Assembly: GCA_023376005.1 (NCBI GenBank)
Contig: CM042156.1
Span: 41,765,156 to 41,829,155 of the forward strand
Length of the DNA stretch: 64,000 bases
Reading direction: 5' to 3'
Source: Doryteuthis pealeii
Taxonomy: Eukaryota; Mollusca; Cephalopoda; Myopsida; Loliginidae
Positions 44,463-56,700 of this stretch are shown piece by piece (within the stretch, counting starts at the first letter, position 1; the number at the start of each line of letters is the position of its first letter). The notes under the pieces were generated by a model. It was not told where the DNA came from, searched no databases, and was given only the letters and a program-made list of their open reading frames with translations. The position numbers and the translations under genes are program-made.

Positions 44463-44722
44463 AGCTATTGTGTTAGTATAGCATTTAATTCTAAGACTAA
44501 CAACAACAAACAAATGAATTAAAACTTAGTTTAATTCTAACAATTTATTAAAGACAAATAAAACAATGAGTAACAATATAAAGTCCTTCCTTTTATTATG
44601 TTAGTATAGCATTTAATTCTAAGTCTAACAACAAAAAACAAATGAATTAAAACTTAGTTTAATTCTAACAATTTATTAAAGACAAATAAAACAATGAGTA
44701 ACAATACAAAGTCCTTCCTGTG
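44463..44722. repeat. Two-copy tandem repeat (~132 bp unit)
   Basis: GTTAGTATAGCATTTAATTC ... AGTAACAATAYAAAGTCCTTCC occurs twice in tandem (44473- and 44604-). The minus strand has TTTAATAAATTG in each unit. Together with TGTTGGGTCAG at 44951-44961 (complement) and a TATA-like TTTATACAC, this could be a minus-strand LTR whose 3' part was duplicated. Confidence 0.6.
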
Positions 44723-45027
44723 TATAAAGTTGAGTTTGAGAGACTTACTGGCATGCTGGAGAAGATATCTGGTATCTTAGGGTGATTTCTTGGAGGGGTT
44801 TTCAAGTCGCTGCCTTGTCAGAGCTGGTCTGGGGTCTGTCTCTGTGGATTTTGGTATTTTGTGCCAAAGCTTCTGGGCTCATCACATGATTGGTATATCC
44901 AATCACAGAAAGCCTCTCCCTCAACTCCACCCACAGGAATTACCATTTTACTGACCCAACAAAGGAATACAAGGAAGTGCTTATGGAGAGTTTGTATGAA
45001 TTAAATGTCCAAATATGAAAAGAAGTC
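44723..45027 (-). other. Possible U3 part of a minus-strand LTR
   Basis: It has a TG-type start, a CCAATCA-like box (complement TGATTGG, 44888-44894) and a TATA-like box before the duplicated block, but no primer-binding site or coding frames. Confidence 0.25.
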
Positions 45028-45504
45028 GGACCATATGACCTTTAGGCATCCCTTTTTCGATCTCGATTCATAGGAACATTTTTTTCATCTACACTGTCAA
45101 AATCCAGTTGTTTGTTAGAGGTTAGGGTTAGGGGTTAGTTTTATAATTAACTCTTAACATCCTGTTAAGAATTTTCCAAGTTCAGAGCCCTGTTCCTATA
45201 ATGATTTAGCAAAAAATGCCTAAAAATGGCCTTTTCATTTAAAGTTACCTGTTATTTTCCTTAAATCAAAGAATTCTAAATATGTTTAATATTACATTTA
45301 AACAAACACTATCATTTGGGGTGGATTAGGAAAAGCAATGTGACTTTTTGTGGGGTGGAATGAGGTGGTATAGAACATTAAGAGTTAAAAAAAAAAACTC
45401 TAAAAATTGTCTGTTAACAATTAACTGGATTTTGACCGTGTAAATGGAAAAAATGTTCCTATGAATTGAGATTGCAAAAGGGGTGCCTAAAGGTCATATG
45501 GTCC
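45028..45504. mobile_element. Hairpin MITE M1 split by a nested insertion
   Basis: Ends GGACCATATGACCTTTAGGC and GCCTAAAGGTCATATGGTCC, with telomere-like GAGGTTAGGGTTAGGGGTTA before the insertion at 45151-45384. Confidence 0.85.
45151..45384. mobile_element. piggyBac-like MITE nested in M1
   Basis: 234 bp flanked on both sides by TTAA (45147-45150 and 45385-45388), with inverted ends CTCTTAACATCC / GAACATTAAGAG. A TTAA duplication is the hallmark of piggyBac-superfamily insertion. No transposase is present. Confidence 0.6.
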
Positions 45505-46010
45505 AATAAGTCTTTAGTAGAGAAACTCTTGATATGTAGATGGTAGAAAAGGAAAGTGTAAAGACTTAAATGTTAAGCATGCTTTCATGGGGGGGGGGGG
45601 CACAAAGCTCTCTGTTTATGACCAAGAGCGCAACTTCTCTTGAGGCCTGAAGAATAAAAAGGATTTTGACTTAGCAGCTTCCACTTTTATGATACTGCTT
45701 GCTATGCCACCTAGTGCCTACTGGCAGACACACGAGGTAATTACCTCCCGTGCTCTATATTAATCAAGAGATTTAATCAACAACATATGATTAAATTGTT
45801 TTGTTTGGTTTTATTGTTAGTTTTCATTTTTGTTTTTTAAGGCTACCATTTTTTCTTTTCTAAATAAAATCAATTAGTTCCGTTATTTTTTTCAGAAGGA
45901 AATAAATCAATTGATATGAGAAATTAGTTGATTTTTAATATAGTCAATATTGAATTTATCTTTCTAAAGACAAGCAATCTTCATCCGAATTGATTATTTT
46001 ATATTTATTA
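45505..46010. other. AT-rich DNA, no gene recognised
   Basis: A G10 run at 45591-45600; nothing else recognised. Confidence 0.5.
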
Positions 46011-46014
46011 TTTC

Positions 46015-46585
46015 AATATGTTTACTATTTTACTATTAAAATATTAAAATATCAAACACTAAGATATTAAAAATATTAGTATATTAGATATATACACATA
46101 TTTTTAATATCTTAGTGTTTGATATTTTAATATTTTAATTATTTTAATATCTTTTCTATTCTAATATTTGATATTTTAATATTTCCTCTATTTTGATAGT
46201 TGATATCATCATTTTGATACTTGATATTTTATTATTTTTATTATTTGATATTTTAATATTTTTATCATTTTGATATTCTGATATTCTTATCATTTTAATA
46301 TTTGATATATTTATATTTTCATTATTTTGATATTTGATATCTAATATTTCTATTATTTGATATTTTGATATTTTGATTATTCTAATATCTGATACTTTGA
46401 TATTTTTATTATTTCATTATTTTATATTTTATTATTCTTATTAATTTAATATTTTTATTTTTATTATTTTGATATTTGATATTTTATTTTCATTGTTTTA
46501 GTATTTGATAGTATTTGATATTATTTCAATATTTTTATAATTCCAATATTTGGTATTTTAATATTTGATATTTTAGATCTAAGAT
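46015..46585. repeat. Degenerate TTTGATATTTTAATATT array
   Basis: About 570 bp of loosely periodic TTTGATATT / TTTTAATATT / TTTTATTATT units, almost free of C and G on this strand apart from the G of GATA. It starts with a hairpin (46038-46135) whose arms share TTAAAATATCAAACACTAAG and the complement. Confidence 0.85.
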
Positions 46586-46950
46586 ATTCATTGAAATCAG
46601 TTATTTTTAAACCTGTTTTATTTCGTAATAATATTTAAATTAAAATAACAAAAAAAATTTAATTGCAACCAGGAAACAAGTTTTTTTTTGTATTAAATTT
46701 ATTACTGAAATCAATTTGAAAAAAAAAATGTAAAAACAAATTAGGATGTTTTTTTTTCTTTTAATTTATCGAGTCGTTATTTTTGTATTAGTCGGAAATA
46801 AATAGCATTGAAGAAAGAAAAAAGAAAGAAAGAAAAACAACGAACTGCTTGCATGTAAAACAAGTAGGGTTGTTTAATTGTTTATAAGATAAAAATAGAT
46901 CAGAAAGAAGGAAGAACAGAAAATCAGTATAAAAATATATTATATAAATT

Positions 46951-47023
46951 CGACCCTGATGGGACTTGAACCCACAATCTTCGGCTCCGGAGGCCGACGC
47001 CTTATCCATTAGGCCACAGGGCC
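46951..47023 (-). tRNA. tRNA-Arg (anticodon CCG)
   Basis: A 73-nt cloverleaf on the minus strand. Acceptor GGCCCTG / CAGGGTC with one G-U pair; D arm GCCT-AATGGATA-AGGC; anticodon stem TCGGC / GCCGA with loop CTCCGGA (CCG reads CGG); T arm GTGGG-TTCAAGT-CCCAT; discriminator G. No intron. An A/B promoter is inherent, and a T5 run (AAAAA at 46931-46935 on plus) lies about 15 bp downstream as a Pol III terminator. Unlike the SINE heads, all stems are intact, so this looks like a functional gene. The 80-codon minus-strand frame through it is a shadow. Confidence 0.95.
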
Positions 47024-47686
47024 ACGTCAAAATGGGAAGAAAAATAAGGCTTTATTCGCAAAAAGAAATTTAGAATTAAACGTTTTCAAATAACATTAAT
47101 ATCCAAATTTAACATTTCTTGCTATTGATAAAACCCGACAAAGAAAAACATTTCGAAACATTCACATCTTCTCAGAATTAATCACAGAGCGAAAGTAGAA
47201 TTGTTCCTCCTCCACTATGTGTGTTATAGAGTCGTTAAAATTTACGTAAAAATCAGAAAATAAGCGAGTTATAACGATGTTATTATAATCTTACAATGTC
47301 GATCTTGTTTTATTTTTATTTGCTGTGTAGTGTGTACAATTTGTCCAGAAAAAAACAAATATTTAGTGAGAAAATATATGTATAACAAAAAAAAAAGAAG
47401 TAAATATAACATCCTAGTGTTTAGTTCCGTGATGCATTCTACCTAACTTTCTCAAAAAATATCTTTCGTAAAAAAACCCAAAAAACAAGCGGTATTGTTT
47501 GTTGTTTTTATAGTAAAATTCACAAATCCTTTATTTTTTCGGTATTAGAAAATTAAAAAGACTTTTTAAAGTAAAATATTTAATCAACAACTTGTAAAAG
47601 GGAAAAGCATTGCAAAAACGAGAGAAATTATAACTGAGGTTCGTGCATCACGTTTTATTTGGAGTTGACGGCGGGAATCGAGCGAC
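47024..47686 (+). promoter_or_regulatory. Region between tRNA-Arg and HUS1; HUS1 promoter/5' UTR
   Basis: A divergent intergenic segment of about 660 bp. The last 45 bp before the HUS1 ATG are the most GC-rich (TTGACGGCGGGAATCGAGCG). No TATA box or GC box was recognised. Confidence 0.4.
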
Positions 47687-47738
47687 ATGAGATTTCGTGG
47701 CAAACTTGTGGATACAGCCTGTATCCAACATTTTTCTC
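47687..47738 (+). CDS. HUS1: HUS1 exon 1 (coding part)
   Basis: ATG in the context GCGACATGA, 17 codons plus one base, then donor GTATGT at 47739. The dangling C joins GT of exon 2 to make the Arg codon that follows HFS, exactly where the human protein has HFTR. Confidence 0.9.
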
Positions 47739-50700
47739 GTATGTGTCACGATTAGCATTTTTTAAAAAATTATTTCATTCTCTACTTACTGAAAATTATT
47801 CAATCAAGTAAATAACTATACTTGAGTACTGTACTAAATCTAGATATTATGAAACAAGAAAAGAACACTAACTGGTAGAAAATTTGGTCTGAGCTTAACT
47901 TCCGTAGTTTTTAAAAAACTTTTTTTAATCAGTAATCTTTTCTTCTTTTTTGTTTTGTTCCTAGTACAACTCGGTTATAAAAAATAAACAATCTAGGCAA
48001 ATCTGAATGAGGTGGTTTAAATTTGCCCGAAATAATTATTTTGTTTAAGAATTTTTTTGTCGTATACTTCAATTTTGAACGACAGTCGCACATAATTTTT
48101 TCACATTATTTTCTGTAAATTGATTCGTTTTTTGTTTGTTTGTTTTTATTTTTGTTTCAGCACTTTGCTTAATTAAAAGTAATCTTAAAGAGAAGTTTAT
48201 TTTTATTCATTCTATTAAAAATAATCAGAAGATTGTAAGAAAATTCCGATGTCTGGAATTTAGATCACAAAATTTAAGTCATTAAACAGATTGCAGGACT
48301 TGAATCAATGGGGGTAATTTCTAACCTTACACCGTTTTAGTGTAAACAATGTTTCTCTTTTTTTTTTTATTTAAATCTTTTATTTTTTTTAATATTCTAC
48401 GATTTTCAAAAGCTACACGTTTAACAATAAGTAATATTTATATATTTAATTCGTTCTAGAAATATTTTTATAAATCTAGCCCATATATTATAAAATTCTA
48501 GAAGACAAAGAAATGTAACTCTTTTCTTTCTTCCTAGTTTTATCTAGTCTATAGTTATATAACGTTATTGTTATATATTGTATAGTTTTCCTAATTTTGT
48601 GCTTTTTAAAAATATTTTTCCACCTTGCTAGTTTTCTGGAGATAAATAGATTCGAGAACGTAAAAAAATATATTTATTTCTGAAATTGTGCTGCTTCAGT
48701 TTCGGATATTTAATCAAAACAACAAATAAATTATATTTTTTTTAATGAATAAAGTTTTTAATGTGTTTTCGGTGTATAGTGGAGTAAATACTTTAATTGA
48801 GACCTTATAGTTAAGGACCCAGTCTTCCGACACTGATAAAACTAAACAAAAAAAGTAATAAATTCAACATTTATTCTAAATTATTTTTATTTATTTTTTA
48901 CAATTTTTGATGATTTTTTGTTATAGAGGAGATAATAAATTATTGACCAAAATTTGTGACAAAAAATAAAATATTTAAGCACACTAAAGATTGAAAATCT
49001 CTTAAAAATTAATTTCTTTAAAAAAAATTTTTTTTGTTGACAATTTAATAGAATATAGTACATACCAATTACAAAAGCAAAAAAAAGTTTTCAAATATTA
49101 ATATTATGACACATTTTTGCACTTTTTATTTCCGATTTCATTAATTTTTCCTAAAAAAAACTACAGCTTGGTACGTTATACAATTTCATTGATATAGTTA
49201 TTCAGACTTATCTTTATAGAAAAAAAAGTACAAAATTTTTCTGACGCGTCATTTTTTTTATCTCATAAAATAAAATAGGGGGGGGGGAATAGACCTTGTA
49301 AAGAAATATTTCACCTAATGTATTTTAGAAAAAAACTATTTCAGATGTATTTACATCCAATGGTAAATATTTATGGACATTTTCGTGAAAATCAGACTAT
49401 TAATTGATTTTTCATAGAATTTAAAAAAAAACTCTTATTGTAACTTGTTTTTAGCTATGTTAAATTTCAGTTGATTTAACAGTGCAAAAATGAAAACATT
49501 GTTTTTCAATCATAATTTTCATTATTTCCGTAAGCTGAAAATTTTTTTTAAAAATCATCAGGAGTTTGGTTAATGTTTTTTTCTTTCGAATGGAAAAAAA
49601 CTTTCAAGAAAATATTAATTTTTCTGCAAGTTTCATTGTGTTGAATATAGGGGGGGGGGGTAAATTTCACAGGGTAAAATTGGTGGTACCTACTGAATGT
49701 ACTGTTTTTTTTTTTTGTTTTTGTTTTTTTCAGACTGTTGTCCTCATCTTTATTGTTATATATAAAGTCTCTCCTAATGGATTGAATAAAGGGTTCTGTT
49801 TGAAGTTCTGTGAAGGCTCCTGATTACAACAATAAGGTTCCCACATTTGGCAAGAAATGCCTGAAGAAAGCCAAAGGGCACATTGGCCGAAACGTTGTGT
49901 ATATAACATTAAAGATAGACAACAGTCCAAAAAATACAAATAATCAAGCCTCATCTCAAAAATTCAGACAAATAGTGATGAGCAAGATATGCTGGAGAAG
50001 TAAGGATGAACTCATAGGCAACATTCTCCTATGGACTCCTACTCATGGACACACCAGTGCTGGCTGACCAGCAAAACTTACATTCATCAGCTCTCTGCAA
50101 AAAACTGGATGCCATCTAGAAGACTTGCCAAGAGCAATGATTGATAGGAATGGATCGTGAGAGAGAGTCTAGGGAATCCATCCTTGATGATGACGATTAT
50201 AATGTTTCATTTAAGAAATTTGAGTAACTGAAGGCAATCTGCAATTATTTATTTATTTATTCTAAAAAAAAAAAGCTGTAAAGAAATCCTTGTCAGATTA
50301 ATTTTTTAAAAGATTTTTTTGAAATTGTTTCATATGCTCAGAACAAAATTAGAATTTTTTAAACAAGCATAATTTCTTCTTTGATGACTCAAGAGTTAAC
50401 GTTTGTTTTATTCTGAGAGCAAAGTCAATCTGTTATTTACTAAGCTTAGCTTGGTTGTGGCACATGGCCAGAAGTATGAGGCACCCAGTGAGAATCGTAC
50501 TCGTGAAACATGTCAAACACCCCTGACAGTTAAACACTTATTGATGGAATGCAGATTTTTTGCTCCCATCAGAAACCATTATTTTAAAGCAAACAATATG
50601 AAGGATCTGTTTGAAAATGTTGACATTGGGGATATTTTCTCCTTTTTAAGGGAAATAAAATTATACCATAGAATATAGACATGAAACAAATCCATGCCAT

Positions 50701-53700
50701 ACAATATAATTCCCAATAATGCTAACACATTGTTAAAACCAATTACTAAAAGTATATATATGAATACACAATATGTAAACACCCCAACCGCTGGGCATGA
50801 TATAACCCTGGACGGGTTGATATGCCGTTAAAATCAATAAACCAACCAACCAACCATCATTAATAATGGTCTGCTAATCTAGCTTCTGAACCATTACAAC
50901 ACGTCACTGGGATAGGAGAAACAGGCTGAAGGTTATCACCAGGTTGCGCTGACAACACATATATCCATGACTCTCCAAGAATCCCTATTGACCATCACCC
51001 CTGGGAGGTCCTCCATGCACCATCTAGAATCTGCACAGAGCTGATTGATGTAGGTTTTTTTCTGGTCAAGCTAACACTGGTGTGTCCATGTGTAGGTGTC
51101 CACAGGAGAATATCACCTTTGAGTTTGTCTTTGCTTCAGCAAGTTCACAGTTCATCCTTGCTTCTCCAGCAGTGACCAGGATGTCTTTGTTTGTCTTACT
51201 TTGATGGATTTGTGTGATAGGTGGCAAATGGCCATACAGCTGGCTTTTTTTGTGAGTTTCTTCCAAGATTTGTTTAAAGACAGCAGACAGCATCCTTGTG
51301 TAGTGTTGTATAGCCTTTCTTCTCTTCTTCCATATTATAATACATATCTTCTTCTAAGCTGATTGATTGTAGGTTGTCTTTTGCTATCTGGGCTGTCTTC
51401 TCTCTGTTTTTCTGATTTTCCTTCTTTGGATTTCTTGAGACTTTTCCACTTTGTGTCTATTGCTGTTTTTAGTAACGAACACAGACTTGATATTGTTGTT
51501 TAGATGTCTTTTATTCACCAAGTAAGAACAACACGCATGGAGAAATGCCTATGGAAATCAGATGCATTCACATCTGTTTTGTTCAGTCATCCAGCAAAAA
51601 CTGACTTTCTATCTTTCTGTTCTCATACTTGGCTTTTTATAGCACTTTTCTTCTCTTTTTACCCTTCTTATTTTATAATATACTTATCTTCTTAGCTTGT
51701 TGGGTCGTCTATCTGGGTATCTGGGCTGGCTTCTCTCTCTTCTTTCTTCTTGTCTGGGACTACTTGGGTCTTCTTGGGACTTTTCATCTCTGTGTCCATT
51801 GCTGTTTATAATAACGAACACAAGACTTGATTTAATTTTTAGATGTCTTTATTCAACCCAAATAAGAACAACATGTGTGGAGAAATGGCCTATGCACAAC
51901 AGACACCATTTGCATCTGTTCTGTTCAATCATCCAGCCAAAACTTTCTGTTCTCATGCTTGGCTCTGGCCAATCAGAGACCAACTACAAGGTTAGTCGTT
52001 GGTCGTCGGGGCGGCCTAAAGTCGGTATCAGCCAGTCAGCGAGGGAGTCTATCCCTTTTCATAGCGCTAGACCAAGGAGATAGTTTTTGGCGTCTGAGGT
52101 GGAGCGCCACACCTACCATCAGCTCCTTACTTTACCGCACAGATCCCTGTGCTACTCATACGCTGAGTTGGCGAGGGCTGGTATCGAACTAGAAACCTTG
52201 TGGTTTCTAGCCGAATGCTCTACCGACTGAGCTAACCCGGCAAAAGGTTAAATCTTGTCAATTACTCATTCATTTTATCCATGATTCTGAATTAACTGTT
52301 GTTTTTTTTAATTTATACACTGCTATACATAATTTATAGGCAACCTATCCATTATGTAACAGCAGCTCCCATATATCTTTTTCTATATTTTGTTAGAGTC
52401 CAAGTGGTCCAGCTGCAAGGAAGAACAGAAGGTTATAAAAAATCAAATTGTTCTTAGTTTTCCCTGCTACATTTAAATATTATTTTATTTATTTATTTTT
52501 AGGTGTGTTGGGTACAATTGCAATTTTATTGCATAACTGATGGGTTGCCTATCAATTAAGTACAATAGTGTTGTTAATTCAAACTAAGTATTTGGTGGAA
52601 AAACAAAGGGAATTTGATTGACACTTTTTAACCCTGTGTTGACCTCTGATTCGCCAGTGTGAATGTGAAAACATTAGTTTTAGGAAATCAGATTTTGTTA
52701 GAGTTATTGGTGCAGCCGTACAGAAGAACAAAAGGTTATAAAAAATGAAATTGTTCCTGGCTTTCCCTGCTACATTTCAATGTTATTTATTTATTATTTT
52801 TTTTAGGTGTGTTGGGTACAATTACCAAGCTGTGTAAGACATGTGTAATGAGAATAACCACTGATAAACTTTATTTCATCCTCTTGGAGAAGGCCGTTTC
52901 TGGTGGAACGCACACATGGTGTGAACTCACTCAGGTAAAAAAACATTCTCATGAAGATAGGCTGAAAAGTTAATAGGCTGACATATGACATATGACATAT
53001 ATAGGCTGAAAGTTAATAGCTGATATGACATGACATATATATGCTGAAAAGTTATAGTGCATGAATTGACATAATGTTGTGATCACTCAGTAAAAAAAAC
53101 ATTCTCATGAGGATAGGCTGAAAAGTTAATAGGCTGACATGATATCTTGACATATGAATGTATATGGATATGACATATATAGGTGAAAAGTTAATAGGCT
53201 GACATTGACATGGTGTGAACTCACTCAGGTAGAAAAACATTCTCATGAGGATAGGCTGAAAAGTTATAGGCTGGCATATGACATATGACATATATATGAC
53301 GAAAAGTTAATAGGATGACATATGACATATGGTGTGAACTCACTCAGGTAAAAAAACATTCTCATGAGGATAGTGAAAAGTTAATAGGCTGACATATATA
53401 TTATTGATGACTTTTTTTTTACCAATGCAGAGACGATGATTAGGTACGCGTCCTGCGACTCTGATGCACAAAAATCTAAAAAGGACGCAATAAAATTGTA
53501 TCCATGCGTCCCAGTGTTTTTCTTTTTTCTTCCCTCACCATTTCAAGCTAACTGTAAACACATTTCAATAGTTTCTTAGAAACAAATTGTAGTTGAAATA
53601 AGAACAAAATAAAATAAAAAAGATGGAAATTCACTTACCTCGGTGGCCAAAGGAAAAATGGCGCTCAAGAGTGGCTCTCATTATATAGAGTTTCGATTTT

Positions 53701-56700
53701 GTGAAGGTAAACCTGTGTGAGCGTAACAGAATTGCAAGAAGTGACATTGGACGGAGAGTGTAGAGTTGTTGAGAGAATGTGGTTTAGTTTGACAACCAAA
53801 TAAGTCAATTGTAGAAGTTATCCTTCAGATATAGAACAATATGATACTCACCGTTCGCAGTGGGGTTCTAACTACCGTCAAGTTAGTAGACGAAAACAAC
53901 AGTCAAGCTGTAACTTAATACAGTCCTTGCATGCTGCTGGCATAATGCAAGTGATGGCTGAAGAGTGGGTACTTATCCTGTTCTTACTCACCCTGAAATC
54001 CAACAGCCAATCAAAACTCAGGAAGTGACTTGCCTGAGTTCATATGGAACAATCCAAAGCTCCATATATAAGCCTACCAAACTCTAGTTTTAGTTTTGGC
54101 ATTCATCATGTAACAGAGTTGAATACTTTAACACAAAATCCAACATCAATCAAATTCCGCGAATTACACAAGGTAGGAGTTAGACGGCTTGAGTTGGGAT
54201 CTTTAAATTCTCCCAGGGGACTCATTCAAAGCAAATATGTGTGTCCAGGATCCACTAAATCAAAAGTTATAGCATCATTGCCAATTGGAATACAACATAA
54301 TGAAAGAAGTGAGTGGACTGTAAGAGGGATTATCTAAAAAAAAAAATAAACCTCATTTGGTCATATTTCATAAGAGTATTTGATCAACAATGATTTTTCA
54401 GATGACCCTCATATGATCGTAATGACTAGTCTGACTTTTAATCAGTATGAAAAATTTTTAAAACAAAATAATTTAAAACTGTGATTTTTAGCAGCAAAAA
54501 TCGTAACAGGTTATGGGCCCAGTACATCCACTGCACCCATTATGGTTATGGGTGCAGTGGAAGCGTGGCTGGGCCCATAACCTGTTATGATTTTTGTGGC
54601 CATCTTTAGGCTTCAAGCAAGAGTGCTGTCCAGCAGAATGCTTTGTATTAAGCAGAGCGTGATCCTTAGTGAAGAATCCTTGTGTTTTTTCCTTGTGTCT
54701 TAATATTGAGTATGATCTTTTCGTTGTTCCTTGGTAAACCTCAGTCTTATAGGTCGTTTGTCAATGAGTGCAAATGGACGTCTGTCTTCAGCTGATTAAG
54801 TAGTTAACCAACACGTATTCGGGTTGGTTGATTGGCTGAGATTTTAAACCACATGACCTCGCTTGGTCCTATAAATTTAAGTGGTGGATTGCTGCAACGG
54901 CTTATATCAAAATATTCCAACAAAAAAGAGAATGTTTCATTTATAAGAAGTAAGAATTATGTCACATTCTTTTGACGAGTATCATGATCTTTGTTATTTT
55001 TATCCTATTTTGTAGCAATATAGTTTTTCAACTTTTTTTTGGTGTATGATGCTATTGGTAGTCTAAAGTTTGTTAAGTATGATATTTAGTTATTAAAGGC
55101 TTCTATAGAAAATTAGTATATTTTATATTGTTTGGTTTTTGTTCAATTGAACTAAACATTTTCGGGTCTTCGCATAAATGCGTCTGGCCTCCTGCCTAAA
55201 AAAAACGTTAAGCAGTGCCAGCTCAAAAAACAACCTGCGTTAAGGTGTTTTTCACCCCAATTTTTTTTTCGACAAGTAAATGTAAGTATTTTTAACGACC
55301 TCCCCTCTTTTAAAAGTATTTTTTTAGCAGTTTGAAGGCATTTTTAACGTCAAATACATTTTTTAGTGGTTTGAAGGCGTTTAACAGTAGCAACCAAGTT
55401 TTTTATCCGACAGTAAATGTAAATATTTCCCACCCCTTTAAAAAAATTTTTTTTAGCCCGGTATTTTCAGTTTTATTTTAAATTCAAACAACTGTCAACA
55501 AATTTTTTAATAATTGACTGAGTTCTGAAAAAGATAAAAACATTCTTAACAAACAACTGTTGCTTATTTTTTAAAATGACCCAGTTTTGAAAAATTAAAA
55601 ACCTAACCTAATCTTAACACTAACCCTAGCACCTATATGATTGTCCAGGGCATTTTTATTTCTAAACATTTTTTAGCAGTTTTTAGAACTGCTAAATGTT
55701 TAGAAATAAAATGCTTCCAACAGTAGGGCTTCAATCGTATGTGGGTTGTTTTTTCAGGCAGGACCACCTAATAGCATTTTTTAGGACAGGAGGCAGGAGC
55801 ATTTGTGAAGAGCCTCACATTTCTTTGCTAAATAGGAGAACTACTACTTGGATTTGTAAAAACAAAAAAACAGTTGTCTGTTAATAGATTAGTAAAAAAA
55901 GTCGTCGGGGTGGTAAAGTTGGTATCAGCCATCAGCGAGGTAGTCTATCAGCATTTCACTAGCGCTAGACCAAGGAGATTTTTTAGCGTCTGAGGTGGAG
56001 CACCAAACCTTTCACAGAGCTCCTTACTTTACCGCACAGATCATCTGTGCTACTTATACGCTGAGTTGGCGAGGACCTGTACCGAACTAAGAACCTTGTG
56101 GTTTCTAGCGAACGCTCTACCGATGAGCTAACCGCCCTTAGGTTGATTAGTGCTGAGTGATAAATAACAACTATTAGATATGACAAATATTTGAAAAAGC
56201 TGAGGAACATATTAACTGAAATGGTTGTTGTTTGTTACAATTTTTGTGCATTTTGAGGCTGCAAGTTTATGTGGAGATCTTTATATCCCTAATGCTTTTC
56301 AGCCGTTTGTCTTTAGCATCACACATTACATGATAAACTTTGATTTTCTAAACATTGAACTAACTCTACATATACATATATATTATATATATCCACACCA
56401 CTGAACAGGAAGGGAAGAGTGATACTAATGTTATATATATACATGCATGTACAAATTCATATTCATATGATTAATCAATGCCTGAAGAAAGATATCAGAA
56501 GATCTGAAACACGTGTCGCAAATGTAAGATGAAATAAAATAAAAATTTTTTCTAAAAATATAATCATTTTCATGGGTAGCAATCCTGTATAACTTAAGAA
56601 TGGAATTTGGTGGCTGAATAGTTCATGACCAATGCAACAAGCACTTTGGCTTGCTTAGGCTAGATGGGTAAGTGCGATGAGGCTCTCCGATTGTTGAATG

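Noticed and set aside
46788..47030. 80-codon minus-strand frame (starting MTWPCGLMDKASASG)
   Set aside because: It runs through the intact tRNA-Arg(CCG) gene; the peptide is just the translation of the tRNA.
53870..53900. ATACTCACC...GTGGGG as a U1 snRNA 5' end
   Set aside because: Only the first bases resemble U1; the downstream stems and Sm site are absent.
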